A stretch of 64,000 nucleotides of DNA. It comes from Arthrobacter sp. MYb23. Its GTDB lineage: Bacteria; Actinomycetota; Actinomycetes; Actinomycetales; Micrococcaceae. Shown in pieces: positions 1-8,650 of this stretch. How positions within the stretch are numbered: position 1 is the stretch's first letter; the number at the start of each line of letters is the position of its first letter. The notes below the pieces were generated by a model that ran no database searches, was not told where the DNA came from, and saw only the letters and a program-made list of their open reading frames with translations. The translations under genes were made by a program, and so were the position numbers. The stretch spans positions 62,001-126,000 of the forward strand of contig NZ_PCPR01000012.1 of NCBI RefSeq assembly GCF_002979775.1. The letters are read 5' to 3'.

Positions 1-81
1 GTCCCACAGACCGAAGACAAGGCACCGGTGGCTCCGGACGGGGCCACGGGCTATCACACCATCAACGTCAAAGTGAGCTGA
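1..81 (+). CDS. C-terminal end of a probable molybdopterin-dependent oxidoreductase (partial)
   Basis: An open frame entering from the left edge encodes the last 26 residues and ends in TGA at 79-81. The tail contains APDGATGYHTINVKVS, which resembles the C-terminus of actinobacterial sulfite-oxidase-family membrane oxidoreductases as I remember them. The position directly before a molybdenum-cofactor gene cluster supports this. The catalytic part lies outside the window, so the family call rests on a short tail plus context; another secreted or membrane protein is possible. Confidence 0.5.
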   Translation, partial: VPQTEDKAPVAPDGATGYHTINVKVS

Positions 82-145
82 GGCCCTAGTCTGGGTACGT
101 CCGGAGAATTCACCGGAAGCCAGTGTGTCCCACAGGAGGTTGTCC

Positions 146-1366
146 GTGCCCAAATCTGTTGCAGCCCACCGCCAGGCAGTGGTGGAACTGCTGACCGGCG
201 TCCTTGCGGGCAAGGGCAACATCACGCTGCCTTTGCTGGAAGCACTGGGTAAGGCGCTCGCCGTGGACGTCTACGCGCCACTTTCCTTGCCTCCGTTCGC
301 CAACTCCCAAATGGACGGATTTGCCGTCCGCTCAGCAGATATCCCCGACGGCGGTGCGGAGCTCCGGGTCGCGGCGCCGGTTCCGGCAGGTGCTGCGCCA
401 ACAGCCCTCAAGCCCGGCTTCGCCGCCCCCATCATGACCGGGGCCATGATCCCCGAGGGGGCCGACGCCGTCGTGCCCATTGAAAAGGCGACGCCGGGCA
501 CTTTCCCGGACCCCGCCGCGGAAGAAGCTGTTGTGGAACTACCTCCGGTGGCTCCAGGCACCTATATCCGGGACAGCGGCAGCGACATCGCCAAGGGTAC
601 CTTGGCGCTGGCCGCAGGTACCCGGATGGGACCGGCTCAACTGGGCTTGTTGGCAGCTCTGGGCCTGACGACCGTTGACGTTCGGCAGCCGTGCCGCGTC
701 CTTCTGGTCACCACCGGCGATGAGGTGGTGGAACCGGGGGCTGAACTCACGTCCGGCAAGATCTTCGACTCCAACGGAACACTGCTCGAAGCGTCCATGC
801 GACAGGCAGGCCTGGAGGTGGTTCGCACCGGGATTTCCGACGACGAGCCCGCAAAGCTGCTTGCAGTCCTCCGCCACCACACCGGACCGGGGGACACCCG
901 CGTGGATCTCATCGTCACCACCGGGGGAGTGAGCAAGGGAGCCTACGAAGTAGTCCGGCAAGCCATGGCTGATCAACCGGTGGATTTCCTTCCGGTGGCC
1001 ATGCAGCCGGGAGGACCCCAGGGATTGGGTAGCTTTGAGGGCGTTCCCTTCCTCGGCTTTCCGGGAAACCCTGTCAGCTGCCTGGTCTCCTTCGAGATGT
1101 TTCTCCGGCCGGCCCTTTCGCTGGTGCTGGGAACCCCGGCACCGCGACAGGTGCTCAGGGCACGCCTTGCCCAACCGCTGACTTCCCCGGAAGGCAAGCA
1201 CCAGGTCCGTCGGGGGACCGTGGCCGCGGATGGAACGGTCCGGATGGAAGGTGGGGCAGGTTCGCACCTGGTCCACTCCTTGGCAAAGGCCAACGCACTG
1301 GTACAGATTCCTGGCGACGTCACGGAACTCGCCGAAGGGGACGAAGTGGAAGTATGGATGCTGTGA
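146..1366 (+). CDS. moeA: Molybdopterin molybdenumtransferase MoeA
   Basis: Inserts molybdate into adenylylated molybdopterin in the last step of molybdenum cofactor synthesis. The protein of about 406 residues has the MoeA hallmarks: SQMDGFA near residues 54-60, an [17 protein letters not shown] stretch near 94-110, the MogA-like [10 protein letters not shown] motif near 189-198 and GFPGNPVS near 304-311. I place the start at GTG 146 because AGGAGG at 134-139 lies six bases upstream; a longer frame opens at GTG 125 but has no ribosome site. It overlaps moaC by a few codons, so the moe/moa genes are probably one operon. Confidence 0.95.
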   Translation: MPKSVAAHRQAVVELLTGVLAGKGNITLPLLEALGKALAVDVYAPLSLPPFANSQMDGFAVRSADIPDGGAELRVAAPVPAGAAPTALKPGFAAPIMTGAMIPEGADAVVPIEKATPGTFPDPAAEEAVVELPPVAPGTYIRDSGSDIAKGTLALAAGTRMGPAQLGLLAALGLTTVDVRQPCRVLLVTTGDEVVEPGAELTSGKIFDSNGTLLEASMRQAGLEVVRTGISDDEPAKLLAVLRHHTGPGDTRVDLIVTTGGVSKGAYEVVRQAMADQPVDFLPVAMQPGGPQGLGSFEGVPFLGFPGNPVSCLVSFEMFLRPALSLVLGTPAPRQVLRARLAQPLTSPEGKHQVRRGTVAADGTVRMEGGAGSHLVHSLAKANALVQIPGDVTELAEGDEVEVWML

Positions 1367-1893
1367 ATGAAACCTCCGGGACCACAGAACCCGCTACTGG
1401 CTTGACCCATCTCAGGCAGGACGGCACCGCACAGATGGTGGACGTCTCTCAAAAAGCCGTCACTACACGTGTTGCTACTGCTACCGCCACTGTCCGCAGC
1501 ACGCCCACAGTACTGGCCCTGCTGGGCGCCGGTGAGCTGCCCAAGGGCGACGCCCTCGCCGTAGCGCGCGTCGCAGGGATCATGGCGGCAAAGAAGACCT
1601 CCGATCTGATTCCGTTGTGTCATCCGTTGCCGATCTCCAAGGTCACCGTGGACTTTGAGTTGGGCACCGACTCGGTCAACATCCTGGCAACGGTCAAGAC
1701 CAAGGGCGTGACCGGCGTCGAAATGGAAGCCCTGACGGCGGCTTCGGTTGCCGCCTTGAGCGTCTACGACATGATCAAGGCCGTGGACAAACATGCGGTA
1801 CTGAGCGATATTCGTGTACTGGCCAAGAGTGGCGGAAAAAGCGGCGACTGGGACGTCTCCGCGCCATCAGCTGCCGCGGAGGCGGGCGCATGA
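1354..1893 (+). CDS. moaC: Cyclic pyranopterin monophosphate synthase MoaC
   Basis: Works with MoaA to convert GTP to cyclic pyranopterin monophosphate, the first step of molybdenum cofactor synthesis. The 179-residue product carries the MoaC signature [13 protein letters not shown] near residues 85-97, GVEMEALTA near 121-129 and the DMIKAVDK segment near 139-146. The start is ATG 1354, inside the end of moeA; GTG 1363, which overlaps the moeA stop, is an equally plausible start. The gene ends in an ATGA overlap with the next frame, implying translational coupling. No moaA is present in the window, so the partner enzyme must be encoded elsewhere. Confidence 0.95.
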   Translation: MDAVNETSGTTEPATGLTHLRQDGTAQMVDVSQKAVTTRVATATATVRSTPTVLALLGAGELPKGDALAVARVAGIMAAKKTSDLIPLCHPLPISKVTVDFELGTDSVNILATVKTKGVTGVEMEALTAASVAALSVYDMIKAVDKHAVLSDIRVLAKSGGKSGDWDVSAPSAAAEAGA

Positions 1894-2387
1894 GTGCCTG
1901 CGAGCCGAATGCGCCAAGGAAGGCCGGCGTCGTGATCGCGTCCACCCGCGCAGCTGCAGGAGTTTACGCCGACGAGACGGGCCCGATCATCCTCGACTGG
2001 CTCAATGAACACGGCTTCGACACATTCCCCGTCATGGTGGTGCCCGACGGTGAGCCCGTTGGTGCTGCCCTGAGGGCACTCCTGACACAGGAGCCCGCCG
2101 TGGTGATCACCAGCGGAGGAACGGGCCTTAGCCCGGATGACCGCACGCCCGAAATGACCCTGCCGCTCCTCGAACGCGAGATCCCGGGCATCATGGAGGG
2201 CATACGGCGCGCTGGCGCTGCCAAAACACCCATGGCCATGCTGAGCCGTGGCCACGCCGGGGCGGCCGGCAAGACGTTCATCATCAACCTGCCCGGATCC
2301 CCGAAAGGCGTCATGGACGGGTTGGCTGTCCTGGATCCTTTGATCGGGCATCTCTGTGAGCAATTGGAAGGAAACCATGGGCACTGA
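1890..2387 (+). CDS. moaB: Molybdopterin adenylyltransferase, MoaB/Mog family
   Basis: Adenylylates molybdopterin to activate it for metal insertion by MoeA. The 165-residue protein is a single MogA/MoaB domain with the nucleotide/pterin-binding motif [11 protein letters not shown] near residues 74-84 and NLPGSPKGV near 133-141. It begins with ATG overlapping the moaC TGA. Whether it should be called Mog or MoaB cannot be settled from sequence, because actinobacterial members do both jobs; the reaction is the same. It overlaps the start of moaE by about 10 bases. Confidence 0.9.
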   Translation: MSACEPNAPRKAGVVIASTRAAAGVYADETGPIILDWLNEHGFDTFPVMVVPDGEPVGAALRALLTQEPAVVITSGGTGLSPDDRTPEMTLPLLEREIPGIMEGIRRAGAAKTPMAMLSRGHAGAAGKTFIINLPGSPKGVMDGLAVLDPLIGHLCEQLEGNHGH

Positions 2388-2832
2388 AACAAACTTTGAA
2401 GTGATCAGCGCGGTTCTGAGCGCCGAGCCCATCTCCGTGGACCAAGCCATCAACGCGGTCGAATCGGAGACTGCGGGTGCGGTTGTCAGCTTCAGCGGCG
2501 TCGTCCGGAATCACGACGGCGGCAAGGCTGTGGACCGGCTGAGCTACAGTGCGCATCCCACCGCGCATCAGGTGATGTCAGACGTCGTTGCGCAGCTGGT
2601 GGCCGCGCACTCCGGAGAAGCTGCTCAACCTGTGAGGATCTGGGCAGCGCACAGGATCGGCATGCTGGAGATCGGGGACCCTGCACTGGTGTGCGCGGTG
2701 GCTGCTGCCCACCGCGGCCAGGCGTTCGCTGTGTGCGCCGAGCTCGTGGACCGGGTCAAGGAACAGGTACCCATTTGGAAGGAACAGTTCTTCACGGATG
2801 GCACCGTGGAATGGGTCGGAGCAGGGGAGTAG
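2377..2832 (+). CDS. moaE: Molybdopterin synthase catalytic subunit MoaE
   Basis: Large subunit of molybdopterin synthase; with the MoaD sulfur carrier it adds the dithiolene sulfurs. The 151-residue protein has the family core GAVVSFSGVVRNHDGG, the AHRIGMLEIGD segment and the active-site lysine region DRVKEQVPIWKEQ near residues 125-137. ATG 2377 is chosen because GGAAGGAA at 2365-2373 precedes it at a normal distance; an upstream GTG at 2356 has no such site. It closes the moeA-moaC-moaB-moaE run. MoaD is not encoded in the window. Confidence 0.93.
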   Translation: MGTETNFEVISAVLSAEPISVDQAINAVESETAGAVVSFSGVVRNHDGGKAVDRLSYSAHPTAHQVMSDVVAQLVAAHSGEAAQPVRIWAAHRIGMLEIGDPALVCAVAAAHRGQAFAVCAELVDRVKEQVPIWKEQFFTDGTVEWVGAGE

Positions 2833-2870
2833 GCCGGAGTAACGGTTCCTGCCGGGCTCCGGCCCGGCGG

Positions 2871-2876
2871 TAGGGT
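2871..2876 (+). promoter_or_regulatory. -10 element of a leaderless dapB promoter
   Basis: TAGGGT lies 7 nt before the dapB ATG and there is no Shine-Dalgarno sequence in the gap. Confidence 0.55.
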
Positions 2877-2883
2877 TAACGGC

Positions 2884-3642
2884 ATGACCGAACAACTTGC
2901 TGTTGCAGTGCTGGGCGCCCACGGGCGTATGGGAATGGAAGCTGTTAAGGCTGTTGACGCAGCCGAAGACATGAAGCTGGTGGCCGCTTTGGGACGCGGC
3001 GATTCCTTGGAGAAACTGCTCGACGCCGGTGCACAGTACGTTGTTGACCTGACCGTTCCGGACACCACCGAGACCAACGTCCGGTTCGCCGTCGAGCACG
3101 GCATCCACGCAGTGGTAGGTACCACTGGTTGGAATGCCCAACGTCTTGAATCCTTGCGTGACCTTCTGGAACAGAATCCGGCCACGGGTGTCCTGATAGC
3201 CCCGAACTTCGCCCTCGGTTCGGTGCTCGCGTCCGCCTTCGCGGCGAAGGCCTCGCAATACTTCGAGTCCGTGGAAATCATCGAACTGCACCACCCCAAC
3301 AAGGTGGATGCTCCCTCCGGTACCGCTGTGCGAACAGCGCAGCTGATCGCACAAGCCCGCCAGGACGCCGGAGTCCCGGCAAGCCCGGACGCCACTGAAA
3401 CATCCCTGGACGGTGCCCGTGGCTGCGACGTGGACGGTGTCCGTGTCCACAGCGTCCGCCTCCGTGGCCTGGTGGCCCACCAGGAAGTGCTTTTCGGTGG
3501 TCCCGGCGAGCAGCTGACGTTGCGGCACGACTCCTTCGACCGCGCCTCCTTCATGCCAGGTGTCCTGCTGGGGCTTCGCAAAGTTGCAGCCAACCCCGGC
3601 CTCACCGTGGGCTTGGACGGCTACCTGGACTTGGGGCTCTAA
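2884..3642 (+). CDS. dapB: 4-hydroxy-tetrahydrodipicolinate reductase
   Basis: Reduces hydroxy-tetrahydrodipicolinate with NAD(P)H in the diaminopimelate/lysine pathway. The 252-residue protein shows the nucleotide-binding loop VLGAHGRMGMEAV near residues 9-21 and the substrate/catalytic signature ELHHPNKVDAPSGTA near 134-148. Length and motifs match the shorter Gram-positive form. The start is ATG 2884, directly downstream of a TANNNT element. It is not adjacent to dapA (7712) or dapF (20286), so the pathway is scattered in this window. A membrane protein gene follows four bases after the stop. Confidence 0.96.
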   Translation: MTEQLAVAVLGAHGRMGMEAVKAVDAAEDMKLVAALGRGDSLEKLLDAGAQYVVDLTVPDTTETNVRFAVEHGIHAVVGTTGWNAQRLESLRDLLEQNPATGVLIAPNFALGSVLASAFAAKASQYFESVEIIELHHPNKVDAPSGTAVRTAQLIAQARQDAGVPASPDATETSLDGARGCDVDGVRVHSVRLRGLVAHQEVLFGGPGEQLTLRHDSFDRASFMPGVLLGLRKVAANPGLTVGLDGYLDLGL

Positions 3643-3646
3643 GACC

Positions 3647-4135
3647 ATGGGTAATTTCTGGACGTCATTTAAGCGAAACCGCACCAAAATCTGGGTAGGG
3701 GCCATCACCCTGCTGTTGGTGCTCTACCTGGTGGTTTCCGTACAGCGCTCGTTCCTTTTGCTCGGCGACCCCAACCTGGTTGCCAAGGGGATCGGGGCGG
3801 CCTATTTGGTCCTGCCCGTCGTTGGAGCGTGGGCGCTGATCCGTGAGCTGCTCTTTGGCGCCCGGACCGAGCAAATGGCCAAGGTCCTTGAGGTCGAGGG
3901 CGGGTTGCCGGTGGACGACCTTCCGCGCACACCGGGCGGCCGCATTGTCCGCGCGGCCGCTGACGCCGAGTTTGAGAAGTACCGCGTTGAGGCCGAGGCC
4001 GCTCCCGGGGATTGGCGTTCCTGGTTCCGTCTGAGCTGCGCTTATGATGCCTCAGGGGATCGCAAACGTGCCCGCGCTGCCATGCGTGACGCCGTGAAAC
4101 TCTTCCGTTCTCAGCCCACTGCTGCAGGCCGGTGA
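3647..4135 (+). CDS. Hypothetical membrane protein with TPR-like C-terminal segment
   Basis: A 162-residue protein starting four bases after dapB. Residues about 15-35 (KIWVGAITLLLVLYLVVSVQ) and 47-67 form two hydrophobic segments. The C-terminal 45 residues contain WRSWFRLSCAYDASGDRKRARAAMRDAVKLF, which reads like one helical-repeat (tetratricopeptide-type) unit. I do not recognise a named family. Close spacing to dapB suggests co-transcription, but nothing links it to lysine synthesis. The 3' end overlaps the convergent acyltransferase-like gene by 25 bp. Confidence 0.75.
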   Translation: MGNFWTSFKRNRTKIWVGAITLLLVLYLVVSVQRSFLLLGDPNLVAKGIGAAYLVLPVVGAWALIRELLFGARTEQMAKVLEVEGGLPVDDLPRTPGGRIVRAAADAEFEKYRVEAEAAPGDWRSWFRLSCAYDASGDRKRARAAMRDAVKLFRSQPTAAGR

Positions 4136-5346
4136 CTACCCAGGCTGGATGCAGTGTGGGCGACCCATTCCAGTGGTCCCCGGCGCCGGAGCAGTGCGAA
4201 AAGGATCCCTATGGCAATGGCGGTGAGTGCTTGGGCCCAATACATGCCTTCGTCAGTCCACCCCGAAGGCAGAGGCTGGTTGGTGAAGCCGGACACCACC
4301 CAGACGTGAGCAGAGTAGAGGCTTAGGGTCATGGCCCCCGGCCCGCTCAACAGCACCAGGAAGTTGACCTTGATCCGCTCCGCCAGGGTGCCAAGCAGCA
4401 GGAACAAACCCACTACCGCCGCAGCAACGCCGCCGCTGTGGAGCAGGTCCAAGGTTGTCCCGGCATGCGGGGCTGCCGTGGCCAGCCACCACCAGGAGCC
4501 CGTCTGTTCCAGGCCGGTGACGTTCACCTGGAGCATGCTTTCCAACGGATACCCCCTGGTGCCCGGGAGGACAGACAAAGCAGCCCGTCCACCCCACACC
4601 TCCATGGCCACGATCCCGACGACTTTTGCCAGACCGGCTACAGCAATCCCGCACGTCACCAGCAGCAGCTGAACTTTCGCCGTCGTCAGCGCCAACCGGC
4701 CAATGACCAGCCCGATCAGCAGGTACGAGATCCACTGGAACACGGGGTAGTAGCCGGTAAAGAAGAGGTCTCCCAGGAGCCGTGCCGGGGTCCCCAGATC
4801 CTCCCAGTTGGGGTTATGGCCCAACTGCAGGGGAGGTGTGGCGTCCAACAGGAGGGGGCGGACAAGATATGCCAGCAGCGGGGATAGCAGCACCCATCCG
4901 AATGCCCAGAAGCAGAGTGCCTTGAGCCGGAGGCCAAGGAACGGCAGGATGCACAGGAAGAGGACTGCGTAGTGAACCAGGATAATGGCGACGTTGACGT
5001 CAAGGCCTCCCAGCATCAGTCCGACCACGGCGATCACCAGGGCGCGCATGGCAACTCCGCGCCGGGAAGCCCACAGTTCCGGGCCGCTGCGGGGCTCCTG
5101 CTTGCCTGTGCTGAGCGCCAATCCGATGCCGGCCAGCACCGCGAAGAGGGCTGCGGAACGGCCTGAGAAGACCAACCCTACAAATGTTGGCTCCCACTGC
5201 GGGGAAGGCCCGAACGTGGGCATCAAATGCGTAGCCATCATCCCCAGTAATGCCGCACCCCTGGCGGCATCGATTCCAGTGAGCCGCGAGGAGACCGTGC
5301 GTTTGCCGGGGGCTTTCCGCGGAGGCGCCGTCTCTTGCGAAGTCAT
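4111..5346 (-). CDS. Polytopic membrane protein, DUF418/acyltransferase-3-like
   Basis: A 411-residue protein that begins SSRLTGIDAARGAALLGMMATHLMP, the N-terminal signature of the DUF1624/DUF418 and heparan-acetyltransferase-like membrane families, in which an Arg and a His lie in the first helix. About ten hydrophobic segments follow (for example VVGLMLGGLDVNVAIILVHY and LLLVTCGIAVAGLAKVVGIV). Members are thought to modify cell-surface molecules by acyl transfer, but no substrate can be assigned here. It is transcribed away from the SGNH hydrolase gene at 5397, a second acyl-handling enzyme, with only about 50 bp between them. Confidence 0.8.
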   Translation of the reverse strand: MTSQETAPPRKAPGKRTVSSRLTGIDAARGAALLGMMATHLMPTFGPSPQWEPTFVGLVFSGRSAALFAVLAGIGLALSTGKQEPRSGPELWASRRGVAMRALVIAVVGLMLGGLDVNVAIILVHYAVLFLCILPFLGLRLKALCFWAFGWVLLSPLLAYLVRPLLLDATPPLQLGHNPNWEDLGTPARLLGDLFFTGYYPVFQWISYLLIGLVIGRLALTTAKVQLLLVTCGIAVAGLAKVVGIVAMEVWGGRAALSVLPGTRGYPLESMLQVNVTGLEQTGSWWWLATAAPHAGTTLDLLHSGGVAAAVVGLFLLLGTLAERIKVNFLVLLSGPGAMTLSLYSAHVWVVSGFTNQPLPSGWTDEGMYWAQALTAIAIGILFALLRRRGPLEWVAHTASSLGSHRPAAVG

Positions 5347-5382
5347 GCAGCGATCGTCTCATAATCAACCGCGTGCCGACGG

Positions 5383-5388
5383 TAGAGT
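5383..5388 (+). promoter_or_regulatory. -10 element for the SGNH hydrolase gene
   Basis: TAGAGT lies 8 nt before ATG 5397, with no ribosome site between; this decides the start codon over GTG 5373. Confidence 0.4.
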
Positions 5389-5396
5389 TCCATGAC

Positions 5397-6380
5397 ATGG
5401 AATCTGTGAACGCCCAGTGGGCCGGAGCTTTCGAGGTCGTCTACGACTCCGATGGCTGGCAGCAGTTCAGGCGCCTTGATTCGGCGCTGTTCATGCCTCC
5501 AGCCACAGATGGGCTGGAGGAACGTGCCAGGATGTGCGCCGGAATCCACGCGACGTGGACGGCAACATCGGGGCATGTGGTGATCGAAGCCGAAGGCCCG
5601 GAGGATGGATCGCCCTTCGACGTCCTGGTAAACGGAGTCCTTCGGCATCGGCTCCCTGGGGCTGGACGTGTCAGTCATGACCTTGACCTTGGTGACATAC
5701 CGCCTCACTCCAGAGTCCAGGTGTGGCTGCCGCACTATGGTTTCCTGAGGGTGCTGGAGGTTTCCCTGAAAGGCCAGGACGTGAAGGTTGCCGCGGAAAC
5801 GGGTAAGAGGTGGGTCGCCTACGGAAGTTCCATCACTCAATGCCGGACAGCACATGGTCCCTCCGAGGCATGGCCGGCGTTGGTGGCCAGGGAACTCGGC
5901 TGGCGATTGCAGTCGCTGGGCTTCGGGGGCGAGTGCCAACTGGACCCTGCGGCCGAGAGCACGATCTCCCAACTTCCGGCAGATGTTATTTCCCTGTGCT
6001 TGGGCATCAACAGTTACAACGTCGCCGCCTTCTCGGGAAGGACGTTCGCAAGCCAGGTCCTGGGGTTTGTCAGCAATGTTCGTCGGGCGCACCCGGGCGT
6101 GCCCATCGCGGTCATTTCTCCGGTGTTGTCGGTTCCCCGGGAAGATGTGCCCAACTCTGCGGGCTGGACGCTGGCCGACTACAGGAAAGCAGTAGCCGAC
6201 GTCGTCCGGACGGTCCGGGAACGCGGGGATGCAAACGTTCACCTGCTCGACGGTGCCAGCGTCTTCACGCCGGAGGAAGCCGTTGCTTTGATGCCCGATA
6301 CGTTGCATCCCAACAACGAGGGCTACCGGCTGATGGCTGAGAGGCTGGGGCCGCGCCTGGCCGCGGTAGCCACCGGCTGA
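5397..6380 (+). CDS. SGNH/GDSL hydrolase with N-terminal beta-domain
   Basis: Predicted esterase/acylhydrolase of 327 residues. The first ~140 residues form a beta-rich domain like that of SsfX3-type and CE2-like GDSL enzymes. The catalytic block then follows: nucleophile motif VAYGSSITQC (a GSS variant of GDS), glycine block FGGECQLD, LGINSYN in place of GxND, and the C-terminal DTLHPNNEGY with the Asp-His pair. No signal peptide is visible. The substrate is unknown; fit to the family is good. GTG 5373 is an alternative start that adds eight residues. Confidence 0.85.
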   Translation: MESVNAQWAGAFEVVYDSDGWQQFRRLDSALFMPPATDGLEERARMCAGIHATWTATSGHVVIEAEGPEDGSPFDVLVNGVLRHRLPGAGRVSHDLDLGDIPPHSRVQVWLPHYGFLRVLEVSLKGQDVKVAAETGKRWVAYGSSITQCRTAHGPSEAWPALVARELGWRLQSLGFGGECQLDPAAESTISQLPADVISLCLGINSYNVAAFSGRTFASQVLGFVSNVRRAHPGVPIAVISPVLSVPREDVPNSAGWTLADYRKAVADVVRTVRERGDANVHLLDGASVFTPEEAVALMPDTLHPNNEGYRLMAERLGPRLAAVATG

Positions 6381-6409
6381 CCCGCTTGCTGGACAACCAG
6401 CCCTTGTCT

Positions 6410-6425
6410 TCGAATATATGTTCGA
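6410..6425 (+). promoter_or_regulatory. LexA (SOS) box upstream of the DUF222-like gene
   Basis: TCGAATATATGTTCGA differs from the actinobacterial consensus TCGAAC-N4-GTTCGA at one base. It abuts the TAGCAT -10 element at 6427-6432, so bound LexA would block the promoter. Confidence 0.8.
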
Positions 6426-6426
6426 A

Positions 6427-6432
6427 TAGCAT
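6427..6432 (+). promoter_or_regulatory. -10 element of the SOS-controlled DUF222-like gene
   Basis: TAGCAT lies 6 nt before ATG 6439 and directly after the LexA box. Confidence 0.55.
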
Positions 6433-6438
6433 TGCTGC

Positions 6439-6774
6439 ATGAGTGATGATCCCAAGCCGCCTGAGGGCCTCCAAGGACCCATGAAGGCGATGAGCCCCGG
6501 AGTGGTCGATTTCCTTTTCAGGCAACTCGTTGCCGGCGAGCCTCCGGAAGATACCCAGTGGCACCGCGAAGGTACTGCCTTGGCCGAGCAGCTGCCGGGC
6601 GCAGAGCTCGCCCGACGCTTGTCCGAGACAGACCTGGCGTCGTTGACCCCCCTTGAACTCTTTGAGTATGTTCGCGCTTCCCAGCGCCTGGTGGCATGGG
6701 CGGAGCAACTCAAGGAGCGGGCCGTGGCGCACTATTGTGCGGAGGAGCCGGTGCGGGCACCCAAACCAGCGTGA
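6439..6774 (+). CDS. Short DUF222/13E12-like protein, probably SOS-induced
   Basis: A 111-residue soluble protein. The segment LTPLELFEYVRASQRLVAWAEQLKERAVAHY near residues 70-100 closely resembles the N-terminal helix of DUF222 (13E12 repeat) HNH-nuclease proteins that are abundant in Arthrobacter and mycobacteria. No HNH motif is present, so it is either a stand-alone N-terminal module or a decayed remnant; the intact promoter argues for the former. Several mycobacterial 13E12 genes are, from memory, LexA-regulated, which agrees with the LexA box 14 bp upstream of the start. Its role is unknown. Confidence 0.7.
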   Translation: MSDDPKPPEGLQGPMKAMSPGVVDFLFRQLVAGEPPEDTQWHREGTALAEQLPGAELARRLSETDLASLTPLELFEYVRASQRLVAWAEQLKERAVAHYCAEEPVRAPKPA

Positions 6775-6785
6775 TGGTCGCCGAT

Positions 6786-6791
6786 TAGGAT
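6786..6791 (+). promoter_or_regulatory. -10 element for the nitrilase-family gene
   Basis: TAGGAT lies 6 nt before GTG 6798. Confidence 0.5.
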
Positions 6792-6797
6792 GGCACC

Positions 6798-7640
6798 GTG
6801 ACCTACGCATCGCAAGCGCCGCAAAGCCGCTTCCACACACCATCAGGCGAAGAAACGCGGACCCCGGCCGATTTGCTGGCCGCCGTCGTGCAGTACGAAG
6901 CACTACCTGCTGAATCCGTGGGGGAGGCTGTCGCAGCAAACGTCTCAGCCCACGTTGGGTTAGTGGAGCGTGCCCGGGCGGAAGGGGCGCGCTTCGTGCT
7001 GTTTCCCGAGCTCTCGCTGACAGGCTATGAACTGAGTGCGCTTGCCGCAGCCGAATCGCCAGATCATCCAAGTCCCTGGCTGACGGAACATGATGCAAGG
7101 TTGCAGCCTCTTCAGGACGTTTGCGCCCGAACCCAAACAACGGCAGTCGTGGGGGCACCGTGGCGGGAGGCAGACCTCACACCCCGGTTGGCTTCTCTCG
7201 TCATCGGACCTGACAGGACAATTCGTCCCGTTTTCAAGACCCACCTGCACGGAGCGGAAGGCGAGCTGTTCGTTGCTGGGACGGGACCCGGCATGATCAC
7301 TGTTGACGGCTGGCGGATAGCGCTCGCAGTCTGCGCCGACGCCGCGTATCCCTCACACGCTGCGGCCGCGGCGGCCGCCCAAGCGGACGTATATGCAGTT
7401 TCCGCCCTGTATACGCATGGTGAGGAACTTCGCCTTGGCTTACATTTGGGTGCCCGGTCAATGGACCACAGGCTGTTCGGGCTCCTGGCAAACCTGGGTG
7501 GAGAAACCCCGTTGGGCACTTCGTGCGGGCTCAGCGGCGCGTGGGGCCCTGATGGCGCGTCGATGGTCCAGGTGAAAGGCATCGGAACGGAAATTGTCAT
7601 GGCAGAGTTGGAGCTGTCACGCCTCAATCACTACAGGTAA
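6798..7640 (+). CDS. Carbon-nitrogen hydrolase, nitrilase superfamily
   Basis: A 280-residue enzyme of the nitrilase/amidase fold. The catalytic Glu-Lys-Cys triad is visible: Glu in LFPELSLTGYE (near residue 70), Lys in VFKTHLHGAEGELF (near 147) and Cys in IALAVCADAAYPSHA (near 174). It probably hydrolyses an amide or carbamoyl compound, but the substrate cannot be read from sequence. The start is GTG 6798, immediately after a TANNNT element. It has its own promoter and ends about 70 bp before dapA, without an evident link to it. Confidence 0.88.
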   Translation: MTYASQAPQSRFHTPSGEETRTPADLLAAVVQYEALPAESVGEAVAANVSAHVGLVERARAEGARFVLFPELSLTGYELSALAAAESPDHPSPWLTEHDARLQPLQDVCARTQTTAVVGAPWREADLTPRLASLVIGPDRTIRPVFKTHLHGAEGELFVAGTGPGMITVDGWRIALAVCADAAYPSHAAAAAAAQADVYAVSALYTHGEELRLGLHLGARSMDHRLFGLLANLGGETPLGTSCGLSGAWGPDGASMVQVKGIGTEIVMAELELSRLNHYR

Positions 7641-7698
7641 CCAAGGTGAATGAGGCCCATCAGGCGGGACCCATTATTCCAACAAGCCTGTCACAGGG

Positions 7699-7704
7699 TA
7701 ACGT
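7699..7704 (+). promoter_or_regulatory. -10 element of a leaderless dapA promoter
   Basis: TAACGT lies 7 nt before ATG 7712; the intervening bases are TTTTCAT with no ribosome site. Confidence 0.55.
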
Positions 7705-7711
7705 TTTTCAT

Positions 7712-8644
7712 ATGTCTGACTTGCGCGCTAACGTTCCCGCCCTTGGTACCCTCCTGACCGCCATGGTCACCCCGTTCACTGAGGACGGCAAGGTTGACTA
7801 TGACCAAGCCGCGGCGCTGGCAGAAAAGCTCGTCCAGGATGGTTGCGACGGACTCGTGGTCACAGGCACCACTGGAGAGACCTCAACCCTTACGGACGAC
7901 GAAAACCTTGGTATGTTCCGGGCGGTCAAAGAGGCCGTCGGTGGCAAGGCCGCCATCATCGCCGGGACCGGCACCAACGACACCGCCCACTCCGTGCACC
8001 TCTCGCAGCGCGCCGCAGAAGTCGGCGTCGATGGTCTCCTGATCGTCACCCCTTACTACAACAAGCCCAGCCAAGCGGGCGTTCGTGCACACTTTGAGAC
8101 CATTGCGTCCGCCACGGACCTGCCCGTCATGCTCTACGACATTCCGGGCCGATCCTCCATTGCGATCGCACCCGAGACCATGATTGCGCTGGCGAAGCAC
8201 CAGAACATCGTGGCCGTGAAGGACGCAAAAGCGGACTTCGCCGCCGCCACACGCGTGATGGCTGAAACCGACCTGGTCTTCTACTCCGGTGATGACGGAT
8301 TGACGCTGCAGTGGATGGCGCTCGGCGCTGTCGGCCTGGTGGGCGTCACCACCCATGTAGCCACGCGCCGCTTCCGTGAGCTGATCGATGCTGTCAACGC
8401 CAGCGACCTAGCTACGGCAAGGGCCATCAATTTTGAACTGGAACCCGTCATACGCGCAACCATGACGCGGGTCCAAGGCGCAGTAGCCGCCAAACAGATT
8501 CTCAAGTGGCAGGGAGTCCTGCCCAACTCGGTTGTCCGTTTGCCCCTCGTGGAGCCGGACGCGACCGAGATCGAAATCATCCGCGGGGATTTGGCGGAAG
8601 CCGGAATGGACTTCGACGTCCAGGACGGTTCCGCCGGAAAGTAG
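7712..8644 (+). CDS. dapA: 4-hydroxy-tetrahydrodipicolinate synthase
   Basis: Condenses pyruvate with aspartate semialdehyde, the committed step of diaminopimelate and lysine synthesis. The 310-residue TIM-barrel enzyme has the GTTGETSTL motif near residues 51-59, the catalytic tyrosine in MLYDIPGRS near 139-147 and the Schiff-base lysine in IVAVKDAKAD near 165-174. ATG 7712 is preferred over the in-frame GTG 7646 because the extra 22 residues are not part of the fold and TANNNT sits just before 7712. The RNase J gene follows six bases after the stop and is probably co-transcribed, a common actinobacterial pairing. Confidence 0.95.
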   Translation: MSDLRANVPALGTLLTAMVTPFTEDGKVDYDQAAALAEKLVQDGCDGLVVTGTTGETSTLTDDENLGMFRAVKEAVGGKAAIIAGTGTNDTAHSVHLSQRAAEVGVDGLLIVTPYYNKPSQAGVRAHFETIASATDLPVMLYDIPGRSSIAIAPETMIALAKHQNIVAVKDAKADFAAATRVMAETDLVFYSGDDGLTLQWMALGAVGLVGVTTHVATRRFRELIDAVNASDLATARAINFELEPVIRATMTRVQGAVAAKQILKWQGVLPNSVVRLPLVEPDATEIEIIRGDLAEAGMDFDVQDGSAGK

Positions 8645-8650
8645 CAAAAC

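Noticed and set aside
2578..3708. 376-codon open frame on the minus strand across moaE and dapB
   Set aside because: Both strands cannot be conserved here; moaE and dapB have full catalytic motifs while this frame has none.
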